A stretch of DNA of 64,000 nucleotides from Sphingomonas sp. Its GTDB lineage: Bacteria; Pseudomonadota; Alphaproteobacteria; Sphingomonadales; Sphingomonadaceae. The position numbers were made by a program, and so were the translations under genes. Below, piece by piece: positions 55,112 through 62,553 of the stretch. Under the pieces are notes generated by a model, which was not told where the DNA came from, searched no databases, and saw nothing but the letters and a program-made list of their open reading frames with translations. The stretch covers positions 124,001 through 188,000 of the forward strand of contig JAHBZH010000001.1 in NCBI GenBank assembly GCA_019635535.1, given 5' to 3'. The first letter of the stretch is position 1; each line of letters begins with the position of its first letter.

Positions 55112-55396
55112 ATGAAAATCCTCATCCTGGCGGCCGCCTTCGCGGTCGCCGCGCCTGCCATGGCGCAAAATGCCCCGCAGCCCGCTCCGGCGCCATCGCA
55201 CCAGAGCCACGACCGGCAACAGCATGGCGATCATCAGGGCCATGGCCAGCATGACGGCCATCGCGGCGAATGTTGCCCCCGCGATGCCGACGGGCGCATA
55301 CCCGAATGCTGCGCCGAGGGCGAGGACGGTCATCGTCACGCCTGCTGCGAAGACAGGGACCGGCAGGACGCGCACGCGGACCATCGCGCCGAATAA
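55112..55396 (+). CDS. His/Cys-rich exported metal-binding-type protein
   Basis: 94 aa. Signal peptide (MKILILAAAFAVAAPAMAQ), then a mature chain of about 75 residues packed with His (QSHDRQQHGDHQGHGQHDGH) and three Cys-Cys pairs (ECCP, ECCA, ACCE). This composition strongly suggests a periplasmic copper or zinc sponge. It lies between the other small exported gene and cueR, and a hairpin follows it. No family is recognised. Confidence 0.75.
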   Translation: MKILILAAAFAVAAPAMAQNAPQPAPAPSHQSHDRQQHGDHQGHGQHDGHRGECCPRDADGRIPECCAEGEDGHRHACCEDRDRQDAHADHRAE

Positions 55397-55403
55397 GGAG
55401 GAA

Positions 55404-55430
55404 GGGCGGCGGCAATGATCGCCGCCGCCC
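55404..55430 (+). terminator. hairpin after the His/Cys-rich gene
   Basis: Perfect 10-bp stem GGGCGGCGGC (55404-55413) / GCCGCCGCCC (55421-55430) with loop AATGATC; no T run. Likely ends the two-gene transcript before the cueR promoter. Confidence 0.5.
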
Positions 55431-55449
55431 CGAATCCGCCCATGCTTGA

Positions 55450-55468
55450 CCTTCCAGTTACTGGAAGG
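55450..55468. promoter_or_regulatory. CueR operator palindrome
   Basis: CCTTCCAGTTACTGGAAGG is a perfect palindrome (9-bp arms around one base), preceded by TTGA to give TTGACCTTCC as in known CueR/MerR-type copper promoters (consensus ACCTTCC-N7-GGAAGGT). It lies 16 bp before the cueR start. A matching -10 at the expected 19-bp spacing is not obvious. Confidence 0.8.
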
Positions 55469-55484
55469 CACAGGAGGCATAGAC

Positions 55485-55877
55485 ATGAACATCGGTGAAG
55501 CGGCCCGGCGCAGCGGACTGCCGGCCAAGACCATTCGCTATTACGAGCAGATCGGGCTGGTCGCGCCGGCGCGACTCCACAACGACTATCGCGATTATGG
55601 CGACAGGGACGTGCACGAACTCTCCTTCATCGCCCGCGCCCGCGGCCTCGGCTTCGGGATCGGCGAATGTCGCCATTTGCTCGCACTCTACCGCGACGGC
55701 GAGCGTTCCAACCTGGAAGTGCGTGCCGCCGCCGAGGCCCAAATCGCGGAAATCCGCGGCAAGATCGGAGAATTGAAACAGATGGAACGGACGCTGAGCA
55801 GCCTCGTCACGGCCTGCCGAAGCAATATGCGTCCCGATTGCCCGATCCTGGACGGGCTGGCGGGGGACCAGACGTGA
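55485..55877 (+). CDS. cueR: copper-responsive MerR-type activator CueR
   Basis: 130 aa. MerR winged helix (MNIGEAARRSGLPAKTIRYY, ARLHNDYRDYGDRDVHELSF), a long dimerisation helix, and the metal-binding loop with Cys111 and Cys119 spaced C-x7-C (CRSNMRPDCPIL), the signature of Cu(I)/Ag(I)/Au(I)-sensing members. It should activate the copper genes through the palindrome upstream. ATG at 55485 with AGGAGG close by; the stop overlaps copA as GTGA, so regulator and effector are one operon. Confidence 0.94.
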   Translation: MNIGEAARRSGLPAKTIRYYEQIGLVAPARLHNDYRDYGDRDVHELSFIARARGLGFGIGECRHLLALYRDGERSNLEVRAAAEAQIAEIRGKIGELKQMERTLSSLVTACRSNMRPDCPILDGLAGDQT

Positions 55878-57550
55878 GCGGCACGCCCGTCATCGGCCGC
55901 CGTCAGCTTCTCGCCGGGGCGCTGGGCCTCGGCGCCGCCGGCCTGTTCCCCGCCTGGGCGACGAGCGGCAGTGCCGGCATCGGCGCCACTCTGTCCGGCG
56001 AGGACATCCGCCTTGCCATCGGCCACAGCACCTTCGCCACCGGCGGGCGCAGCGGCCATGCGATCACCGTCAACGGCACCCTGCCCGCCCCGCTCATCCG
56101 ACTGCGCGAGGGGCAGACCATACGCCTTCACGTCGCCAATCATCTCGACGAGGACAGCTCGATCCACTGGCACGGCCTGCTCCTGCCGTTCGAGATGGAC
56201 GGCGTACCCGGCATCAGCTTCCCCGGCATCCGCCCGCACGAGACCTTCACCTACGAATTCCCGGTGCGGCAGGCTGGGACCTACTGGTATCACAGCCATT
56301 CGGGCCTGCAGGAGCAGCAGGGCCATTACGGGCCGCTGGTCATCGACCCGGCCGGCGCCGATCCGGTCCGGTACGACCGCGAGCATGTGATCGTGCTCAG
56401 CGACTGGAGCTTCCTCCATCCCCACCGGATCATGGCGAAGCTGCGCCAGCAGGCCGGCTATTTCAACCGGCGGCGCCAGACCCTGGCCGGCGACGGCGGC
56501 GCCCGCCTCTCCGCGTCCGAACGGGCAATGTGGGCGCGCATGCGGATGGATCCGACCGACATCCTGGACGTCAACGCGACCACCTACACCTATCTCGTCA
56601 ACGGCCACGGGCCGGAGGAGAACTGGACCGGCCTGTTCGCGCCGGGCGAGCGGGTGCGCCTCAGGATCATCAACGCCAGCGCGATGACGATCTTCAACGT
56701 CCGCATCCCGGGCCTGCCCATGACGGTCGTCAACGCCGACGGGATCGACGTGCGCCCCGTGGAAGTGGACGAATTCCAGATCTCGGTCGCCGAAACCTAT
56801 GACGTGATCGTGCGGCCGGGGGGGCCAGAGGCCTACACCTTCGTCGCGGAAGCGATGGACCGTTCCGGCCTCGGCCGCGCCACGCTGGCGCCAGGGCTGG
56901 GGATGGAAGCGGCGGTGCCGCCGCTGCGCGAGCGCCCGCTGCTTTCGATGGCCGACATGGGCATGGGGCATGGCGATCACGGCGGCATGGACCATGACAT
57001 GCGCGACGGCGCCACCGCGCCGCAAGTCGATCTCAACCCCGGCGTCGACATGATCGCGCCGATGCCGATGGACCGCACCGGCGAGCCCGGCCTGGGCCTC
57101 GAAAATGCCGGCCACCGGACGCTCACCTATCGCGATCTCGTCTCGCTGAACCCGAACCCCGATCCGCGCCCGCCCGCGCGCACCGTCGAGGTCCACCTGA
57201 CCGGCAATATGGAGCGCTTCATGTGGTCGTTCGACGGCCTGCGCTTCAGCCAGAATCCCGAGCCGCTGCGCTTCGAGCGGGACGAGCGGGTCCGCGTGCG
57301 CCTGATCAACGACACGATGATGGCGCATCCCATCCACCTGCACGGCCATTTCTTCGAGCTGGTGAACGGTCATGCCGGCCACCATCCGCTGAAGCATACG
57401 GTGAACGTGCTGCCCGGCGGCATCGTCGAATTCGATCTCACCGCCGACGCGCCCGGCGACTGGGCCTTCCACTGCCACCTGCTCTACCACATGCATGCCG
57501 GGATGATGCGCAAAGTCACCGTCCGGCCGATGGACGGAGAGGCGACATGA
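55874..57550 (+). CDS. copA: copper-resistance multicopper oxidase CopA
   Basis: 558 aa. Tat signal (GRRQLLAGALGLGAAGL) for folded export. Copper ligands of a laccase-type trinuclear and type 1 centre are complete: HWHG (98-101), HSH (140-142), HPIHLHG (485-491) and HCHLLYHMHAGMM (533-545). A Met/His-rich insertion (SMADMGMGHGDHGGMDHDMR) near residue 360 is typical of PcoA/CopA enzymes that oxidise Cu(I) or bind copper in the periplasm. GTG start coupled to cueR; overlaps copB as ATGA. Confidence 0.95.
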   Translation: MSGTPVIGRRQLLAGALGLGAAGLFPAWATSGSAGIGATLSGEDIRLAIGHSTFATGGRSGHAITVNGTLPAPLIRLREGQTIRLHVANHLDEDSSIHWHGLLLPFEMDGVPGISFPGIRPHETFTYEFPVRQAGTYWYHSHSGLQEQQGHYGPLVIDPAGADPVRYDREHVIVLSDWSFLHPHRIMAKLRQQAGYFNRRRQTLAGDGGARLSASERAMWARMRMDPTDILDVNATTYTYLVNGHGPEENWTGLFAPGERVRLRIINASAMTIFNVRIPGLPMTVVNADGIDVRPVEVDEFQISVAETYDVIVRPGGPEAYTFVAEAMDRSGLGRATLAPGLGMEAAVPPLRERPLLSMADMGMGHGDHGGMDHDMRDGATAPQVDLNPGVDMIAPMPMDRTGEPGLGLENAGHRTLTYRDLVSLNPNPDPRPPARTVEVHLTGNMERFMWSFDGLRFSQNPEPLRFERDERVRVRLINDTMMAHPIHLHGHFFELVNGHAGHHPLKHTVNVLPGGIVEFDLTADAPGDWAFHCHLLYHMHAGMMRKVTVRPMDGEAT

Positions 57551-58581
57551 GACGGCTCCTCCCCCTCCTCCTCGCCGCCGCCGCGACGCCGGCGCTCGCC
57601 CAGGGGCACGGCCAGCATCACGGGCACCACCCCGCCCCGCCGCCGCCGGCCGCTCCCGATCCCCATGCCGGGCACCGGGCGGAGCCCCCCGAAACGCCGC
57701 CGGACCCCCATGCGGGCCACGACATGCCCCCGCCGGCGCACGATCCGCACGCCGGACACCGCATGGAACCGTCCGGGACCACGCAAGATCCCCATGCCGG
57801 CCACGACATGCCGACCCCGACGACGGCACCGCCGGTCGCCCCGCCGCCGCCCGGCGCGCTCGGCGGACCGACCCATGCCGCCGACACGGTCTTCGATCCC
57901 GCGCGGATGGCCGGCGTCCGCGCCGCCGTCGCCGCCGAGCATGGCGGCATGCGGACCTCACGCTTCCTGATCGACCGGCTGGAAGCCTCGGTCCGGCGCG
58001 GCCGTGACGGCTATGGCTGGGAGGGCGTCGAATTCTGGTACGGCACGCCCACCGACCGCTTTGTCCTCGCCAGCCGGGGCGAAGGCACGTTCGGCGATGG
58101 CGTGGAGGAGATCGAGGCACAGGCGCTGTGGAGCCACGCCATCGACCCCTGGTTCGATCTCAGGCTCGGCGTGCGCGCGGATTTCCGCCGGGGCGCGGAT
58201 CGCGCATGGGCGGTGCTCGGCATCAACGGCCTCGCGCCCTACTGGTTCGAGGTCGCGGCCGCCGCCTTCATCTCCGAAAAGGGCGAGTTCACCGCGCGCT
58301 TCGAGGCCGAATATGACCTGCGCCTCACCCAGCGCCTGATCCTGCAACCCACCGCGGAGATCGAATTGAGCGCACAGGACGTGCCGGAGCTGGGCCTCGG
58401 CTCCGGCCTCGCCAAGGCCGAGGCCGGGCTGCGGCTGCGCTACGAGTTCGTGCCCGAATTCGCGCCTTATGTCGGGGTCGAATATGAACGTGCCTTTGGC
58501 GGCACGGCCGATTATCGCCGGCTGGCGGGCGAGCGCGCCGGCGGCTGGAACCTGTTGGTGGGAGTGAGAGCATGGTTCTGA
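57547..58581 (+). CDS. copB: outer-membrane copper-resistance protein CopB
   Basis: 344 aa. Signal peptide (LLPLLLAAAATPALAQ), then a His-rich region with four DPHAGH repeats (residues about 38-95), and a CopB/PcoB beta-barrel (WEGVEFWYGTPTDRFVLASR ... LWSHAIDPWFDLRLGVRADF ... FAPYVGVEYERAFGGTAD) ending in VRAWF with terminal Phe. Partner of CopA in the outer membrane, binding or exporting copper. Overlaps the DUF411 gene by 10 bp. Confidence 0.93.
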   Translation: MRRLLPLLLAAAATPALAQGHGQHHGHHPAPPPPAAPDPHAGHRAEPPETPPDPHAGHDMPPPAHDPHAGHRMEPSGTTQDPHAGHDMPTPTTAPPVAPPPPGALGGPTHAADTVFDPARMAGVRAAVAAEHGGMRTSRFLIDRLEASVRRGRDGYGWEGVEFWYGTPTDRFVLASRGEGTFGDGVEEIEAQALWSHAIDPWFDLRLGVRADFRRGADRAWAVLGINGLAPYWFEVAAAAFISEKGEFTARFEAEYDLRLTQRLILQPTAEIELSAQDVPELGLGSGLAKAEAGLRLRYEFVPEFAPYVGVEYERAFGGTADYRRLAGERAGGWNLLVGVRAWF

Positions 58582-59027
58582 AGATCGAAACCGTCTCGCG
58601 GCGCTTCGTGCTGCTCGCGCCCCTCGCCCTGGCCGCCTGCGCCGCCGCGCCGCGCCCGCGCGTGATCGAGGTGGTGAAGACGCCGACCTGCGATTGCTGC
58701 ACCGGCTGGATCGAACATCTGCGCGCCGCCGGCTTCACGGCCAATGTGACCGACGTGCCGAACCTGCATCCGGTCTCGCAGCGGCTGGGCGTGCCGGAAC
58801 AATTGCATTCCTGCCACACCGCCAGCATCGGCGGCTATGTGGTCGAGGGCCATGTGCCGGCCGCCGATATCGTGCGCCTGCTCGACGAGCGGCCGGACAT
58901 CCTCGGTATCGCCGTGCCGGGCATGCCGATCGGGTCGCCCGGAATGGAGCAGGGCGACCGGCGCGAGCCCTATCAGACGATCGCCTTCACGCGGGACGGT
59001 CGCCTGTCGGTATTTGCCTCGCATTAA
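58572..59027 (+). CDS. DUF411 metal-binding lipoprotein
   Basis: 151 aa. Lipoprotein-like N terminus (LLAPLALAACAA, lipobox Cys23) and a DUF411 domain with the metal motif TPTCDCCTGW (Cys40, Cys42, Cys43), followed by VPEQLHSCHTASIGGYVVEG and IAVPGMPIGSPGMEQGDRRE. DUF411 proteins accompany copper-resistance operons and bind copper. It ends the cueR-copA-copB unit and overlaps the convergent PepSY gene by 41 bp. Confidence 0.9.
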   Translation: MVLKIETVSRRFVLLAPLALAACAAAPRPRVIEVVKTPTCDCCTGWIEHLRAAGFTANVTDVPNLHPVSQRLGVPEQLHSCHTASIGGYVVEGHVPAADIVRLLDERPDILGIAVPGMPIGSPGMEQGDRREPYQTIAFTRDGRLSVFASH

Positions 59028-59742
59028 GCCTGTCCGCCCGGCGCCGGCGGCGCCAGGCGGTATAGCCCAGCCGGCTCGGCAGCATGACAATGCCCGAGAC
59101 GATGACGACCAGGCCGAGCGCGGTCGAAACGATCAGCAGCCAGGTGTTGAAATCGGTGCGGCCGCGCCAGTCCATGATGTGCAGGCCCCAGAGAAAATCG
59201 AAGGTCCGCCACAAGGTCGAGCGCCGCGCCGTAACCTGCCCGCTGTCCGCAGCGACATAAAGCGCGCGGTTCGCGCCGTCGTCGAAGGCGACGCGCCAGG
59301 CCGGCACGGCGCCGCGATATTCTCCGCCGGCTTCTCTGATCAGCTCCACCCGCGCCGCACGCGCGTCGCCGGCATGATCGGCCTCGGCGATCCGCACCGC
59401 CAGTTCCATCGGGATCGGCGACAGCGGCTCACCGCTGGCGAGATCGAACAGGCGCGGTCGCTCCTCGCCGCGATGGACGAGCAGCACCGGCCGGTCGAGC
59501 AAGGCGCGGATTTCCAGCCGCTCGCCGGTCACGCCGGCCGAGCCCAGCCGCAACAGCCCGTCCGCCGCCACGTCGAACGGCACCGGCGCCGCCGCATGCT
59601 CGGCGATCATATGCTCCGAACGCACCCGCTCGATCGGCACCACGGCGAAAAACAGCCCGCTTCCGAACCAGAACAGGATCTGGATCGCCATCGCCAGCGC
59701 CAGCCATTTGTGCATCTTCGCCCACAATCCGTTCACCGACAT
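58987..59742 (-). CDS. PepSY-type membrane protein
   Basis: 251 aa. N-terminal transmembrane helix (LALAMAIQILFWFGSGLFFA), a periplasmic PepSY-like domain (RIAEADHAGDARAARVELIR, VAFDDGANRALYVAADSGQV), and a C-terminal helix (WLLIVSTALGLVVIVSGIVM) with GLHIMDWRGRTDFNTW before it. Proteins of this PepSY_TM group are linked to iron or copper handling and ferric reduction. Its 3-prime end overlaps the DUF411 gene on the other strand. Confidence 0.85.
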   Translation of the reverse strand: MSVNGLWAKMHKWLALAMAIQILFWFGSGLFFAVVPIERVRSEHMIAEHAAAPVPFDVAADGLLRLGSAGVTGERLEIRALLDRPVLLVHRGEERPRLFDLASGEPLSPIPMELAVRIAEADHAGDARAARVELIREAGGEYRGAVPAWRVAFDDGANRALYVAADSGQVTARRSTLWRTFDFLWGLHIMDWRGRTDFNTWLLIVSTALGLVVIVSGIVMLPSRLGYTAWRRRRRADRLNARQIPTGDRPA

Positions 59743-59776
59743 TCCCCGCGCGCTCCCCGGCAGCTATGCTGATCCC

Positions 59777-60424
59777 ATGACGAAACCGATCCTCTACGAT
59801 TATTGGCGCTCCTCGGCGAGCTATCGCGTGCGCATCGCGCTCCATCTCAAGGGCATCGCCTTCGAGCGCGTGCCGGTGAACCTGCTGGAAGGCGAGCAGC
59901 GATCGGACGAATATCGCGCCCGCAATCCGCAGGGTTTCGTGCCGATGCTGGAGCTGGGCGGGATGCGGCTTACCCAGAGTCTGGCGATCATGGACGCGCT
60001 CGACCATCATGTCTGCGAACCCCGGCTGGTGCCGGAAAACCTGGCGGCGCGATCGCACGTGATCGCCATGGCGCTGACCATCGCCTGCGACGTGCATCCG
60101 CTGAACAATCTGCGCGTGCTCAAATATCTCGCCGATCTGGGCATCGAGCAAGGCGCGCGCGACGACTGGTATCGCCACTGGGTCGCCGAGGGCTTCGACG
60201 CCCTGGAGGCGCTTGCCGCGCCCCGGGCCGGGACCTTTCTCTGCGGCGATACGCCGACGCTGGCCGACATCTGCCTGGTGCCGCAGGCCTATAATGCTCG
60301 CCGCTTCGACATGAACCTGAATCGCTGGCCGACGCTGGCGCGGGCAGACGCCAATGCACAGGAGCTCGACGCCTTCGCCGCCGCTCATCCGGGCAGGGTC
60401 GCGCCGGACGCGGCGAAGGGCTAG
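59777..60424 (+). CDS. maiA: maleylacetoacetate isomerase (zeta-class GST)
   Basis: 215 aa. Isomerises maleylacetoacetate to fumarylacetoacetate with glutathione, in tyrosine/homogentisate or gentisate breakdown. The zeta-class motif reads SSASYRVRIAL where most members have SSCSxR, so the active-site Cys is Ala here, which does not necessarily abolish activity. NPQGFVPMLELGGMRLTQSL and the C-terminal GDTPTLADICLVPQAYNARR are diagnostic. No homogentisate dioxygenase is adjacent; a class II aldolase follows 26 bp later. Confidence 0.88.
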   Translation: MTKPILYDYWRSSASYRVRIALHLKGIAFERVPVNLLEGEQRSDEYRARNPQGFVPMLELGGMRLTQSLAIMDALDHHVCEPRLVPENLAARSHVIAMALTIACDVHPLNNLRVLKYLADLGIEQGARDDWYRHWVAEGFDALEALAAPRAGTFLCGDTPTLADICLVPQAYNARRFDMNLNRWPTLARADANAQELDAFAAAHPGRVAPDAAKG

Positions 60425-60450
60425 GATCGGGCAATATTCGGGAGAGAGTC

Positions 60451-61269
60451 ATGGGACGCATCGACACGATATCGCGCAACATGGCGGAGGCGCATGCGCT
60501 TTCGACCGTCGAGATCCCGCCGATGCAGGACCAGGTGAGCCCGGAGGAGTGGAAGATCCGCGTCGATCTCGCCGCCGCCTACCGCCTCGTCGCTTATTTC
60601 GGCTGGGACGATCTCATCTTCACCCACCTCTCCGCCCGCGTGCCGGGGCCGGAGCATCATTTTTTGCTCAATCCCTATCAGCTCATGTTCGAGGAGGTGA
60701 CGGCCTCCAGCCTCGTCAAGGTGGACATGAACGGCAATCCGGTCGCGCCGACGCCGTTCATCACCAACGCGGCGGGCTTCACCATCCATTCGGCGCTGCA
60801 CATGGCGCGCGAGGACGCGCAATCGGTGATGCACCTCCACACGCCGAACGGCCAGGCGGTCGCCGCCCATGCCGGGGGGCTGCTCCCCCTCACCCAGACC
60901 GCGATGGTGATCCGCGAGGAGATCGCCTATCACGATTATGAGGGCATCGCGGTCGATCTTTCCGAGCGCGAGCGGATCATCGCCGATCTCGGGACCAAGA
61001 GCGCGATGATCTTCCGCAACCACGGCACGCTCACCGTCGGCGAGACGGTCGGCGAGGCGTTCCTGAAGCTCTATTTCCTGGAGCGCGCCTGCGAGGCGCA
61101 GGTGCTGGCGCTGTCGGCCGGCGAGACCAATCTCAACAACCCGCCGCAGGGCGCACCGCAAGTCGCCGCCGAGCAGGGCCGCGCCAGCCTCAAGATGGGC
61201 GCCAACCTGCTCGCCTGGCCGGCGCTGCTGAGGAAAGCCTACCGGCTCGACCCGGGCTTCGCGACCTAG
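60451..61269 (+). CDS. class II aldolase/adducin family protein
   Basis: 272 aa. Zinc-dependent aldolase-fold enzyme: LAAAYRLVAYFGWDDLIFTH, VMHLHTPNGQAVAAHAGGLL with the metal His pair, and IFRNHGTLTVGETVGEAFLK with a further His. Family members act on sugar phosphates or decarboxylate hydroxy acids; the exact reaction cannot be assigned. GGGAGAG precedes the ATG. Its stop overlaps that of the convergent MFS gene by 4 bp. Confidence 0.88.
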   Translation: MGRIDTISRNMAEAHALSTVEIPPMQDQVSPEEWKIRVDLAAAYRLVAYFGWDDLIFTHLSARVPGPEHHFLLNPYQLMFEEVTASSLVKVDMNGNPVAPTPFITNAAGFTIHSALHMAREDAQSVMHLHTPNGQAVAAHAGGLLPLTQTAMVIREEIAYHDYEGIAVDLSERERIIADLGTKSAMIFRNHGTLTVGETVGEAFLKLYFLERACEAQVLALSAGETNLNNPPQGAPQVAAEQGRASLKMGANLLAWPALLRKAYRLDPGFAT

Positions 61270-62543
61270 GCGACCCAATCCTTCGCCAGCCGCTTCGAGG
61301 CGATGAAGTAGAGCAGCGCACTCAGCAGGTAGAAGCCCAGCCCGTAGAGGATCGAATAGCGCAGCGCGTGCTCGCCATAGGTGGCGGTCATCGTGTCGGA
61401 CATGAAGCCCAGGAAGAAGATGCCGAAGCCGATCCCGATCAGGTTGTTGATGAAGAGGAAGCTGGCCGAGGCGGTGGCGCGCATGTTGGGCGGGACGATA
61501 TGCTGGACGGCGGCGATCACCGGGCCGAGCCAGGCCAGCGCCAGCATCTGGCCGATGGCGAAGAGAATCCAGCCGGTGACCAGCGATTCGGCGAAGAGGC
61601 CGAAGGCGAAGACCGGCGCGGTGACGACGAAGCAGATCGCCGGGATGCGGGCATAGGAGCCGGGGTCCGACGGCCCCGTCCGGTCGCCCAGCCAGCCGCC
61701 GAGCCAGGTACCGGCCATGCCGCCGATCAGCACGATCGAGCCATAGAACCAGCTCACCTCGATCAGCTCCAGCCCGTAGCTGCGCGAGAAGAAGCTCGGC
61801 AGCCAGAAGATCAGGCCGTAGCCGAGGATCGATCCGGACGCCGCGCCGAATGAGAGCAGCCAGAAGCTGGGCTTCCGCGCCAGCGTGGCGGCGACCAGCG
61901 CGAAGGGGGGCGCGGGCTCGGCGGCCTGCCCCGCTTCATTGTCGAAGGCACCGCGCGGCGGCTCCTTGATGCCGTAGCGGACCAGCAAGGCGGCCGGGAT
62001 GCCGGCCAGCCCGACGATGATGAAGGCGGCGCGCCAATCGAGATTGGAGGCGATCCAGCCGCCGAAGAAGACGCCCAGCGCCGATCCGATCGGGATACCG
62101 AGCGAGAAGAAGGCCAATGCGCGGGCGCGGCGCTCCTTCGGGAAATAGTCCGAAACCAGCGCGTAGGAAGGCGCGACCCCGCCCGCTTCGCCGATGCCGA
62201 CGCCCATCCGGGCGAGGAACAATTGCCAGAAATTCTGGGCGAGGCCGCAGAGCGCGGTGAAACCGCTCCACAAGGCCACCGACCAGGCGATGATCTTCAC
62301 CCGGTTGTAGCGGTCGGCGAGCCAGGCGATCGGGATGGCGAGCCCGGAATAGAAGAGCGCGAAGGCGATGCCGCCCATCAGCCCGAGCTGGCGGTCGGAA
62401 AGCTCCAGCTCCGCCTTGATCGGCACCGCCAGGATACCGATGATCTGGCGGTCGACGAAATTGAAGATGTAGGCGATGAGCAGGATGAGGAGCACGCGCC
62501 CGCCCGGGCTTCTCTCCACGCTTGCGCTCCCGCTCCCCGCCAT
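61266..62543 (-). CDS. major facilitator superfamily transporter
   Basis: 425 aa, twelve predicted transmembrane segments. Motif A-like AWLADRYNRVKIIAWSVALW between TM2 and TM3, FNFVDRQIIGILAVPIKAEL at TM1 and GGWLGDRTGP between the halves are typical of the spinster/anion-cation-type MFS group frequent in sphingomonads. It lies 10 bp after the TonB receptor stop in the same orientation, so receptor and inner-membrane transporter probably form an uptake unit. Confidence 0.9.
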   Translation of the reverse strand: MAGSGSASVERSPGGRVLLILLIAYIFNFVDRQIIGILAVPIKAELELSDRQLGLMGGIAFALFYSGLAIPIAWLADRYNRVKIIAWSVALWSGFTALCGLAQNFWQLFLARMGVGIGEAGGVAPSYALVSDYFPKERRARALAFFSLGIPIGSALGVFFGGWIASNLDWRAAFIIVGLAGIPAALLVRYGIKEPPRGAFDNEAGQAAEPAPPFALVAATLARKPSFWLLSFGAASGSILGYGLIFWLPSFFSRSYGLELIEVSWFYGSIVLIGGMAGTWLGGWLGDRTGPSDPGSYARIPAICFVVTAPVFAFGLFAESLVTGWILFAIGQMLALAWLGPVIAAVQHIVPPNMRATASASFLFINNLIGIGFGIFFLGFMSDTMTATYGEHALRYSILYGLGFYLLSALLYFIASKRLAKDWVA

Positions 62544-62553
62544 GATCGCTCCC

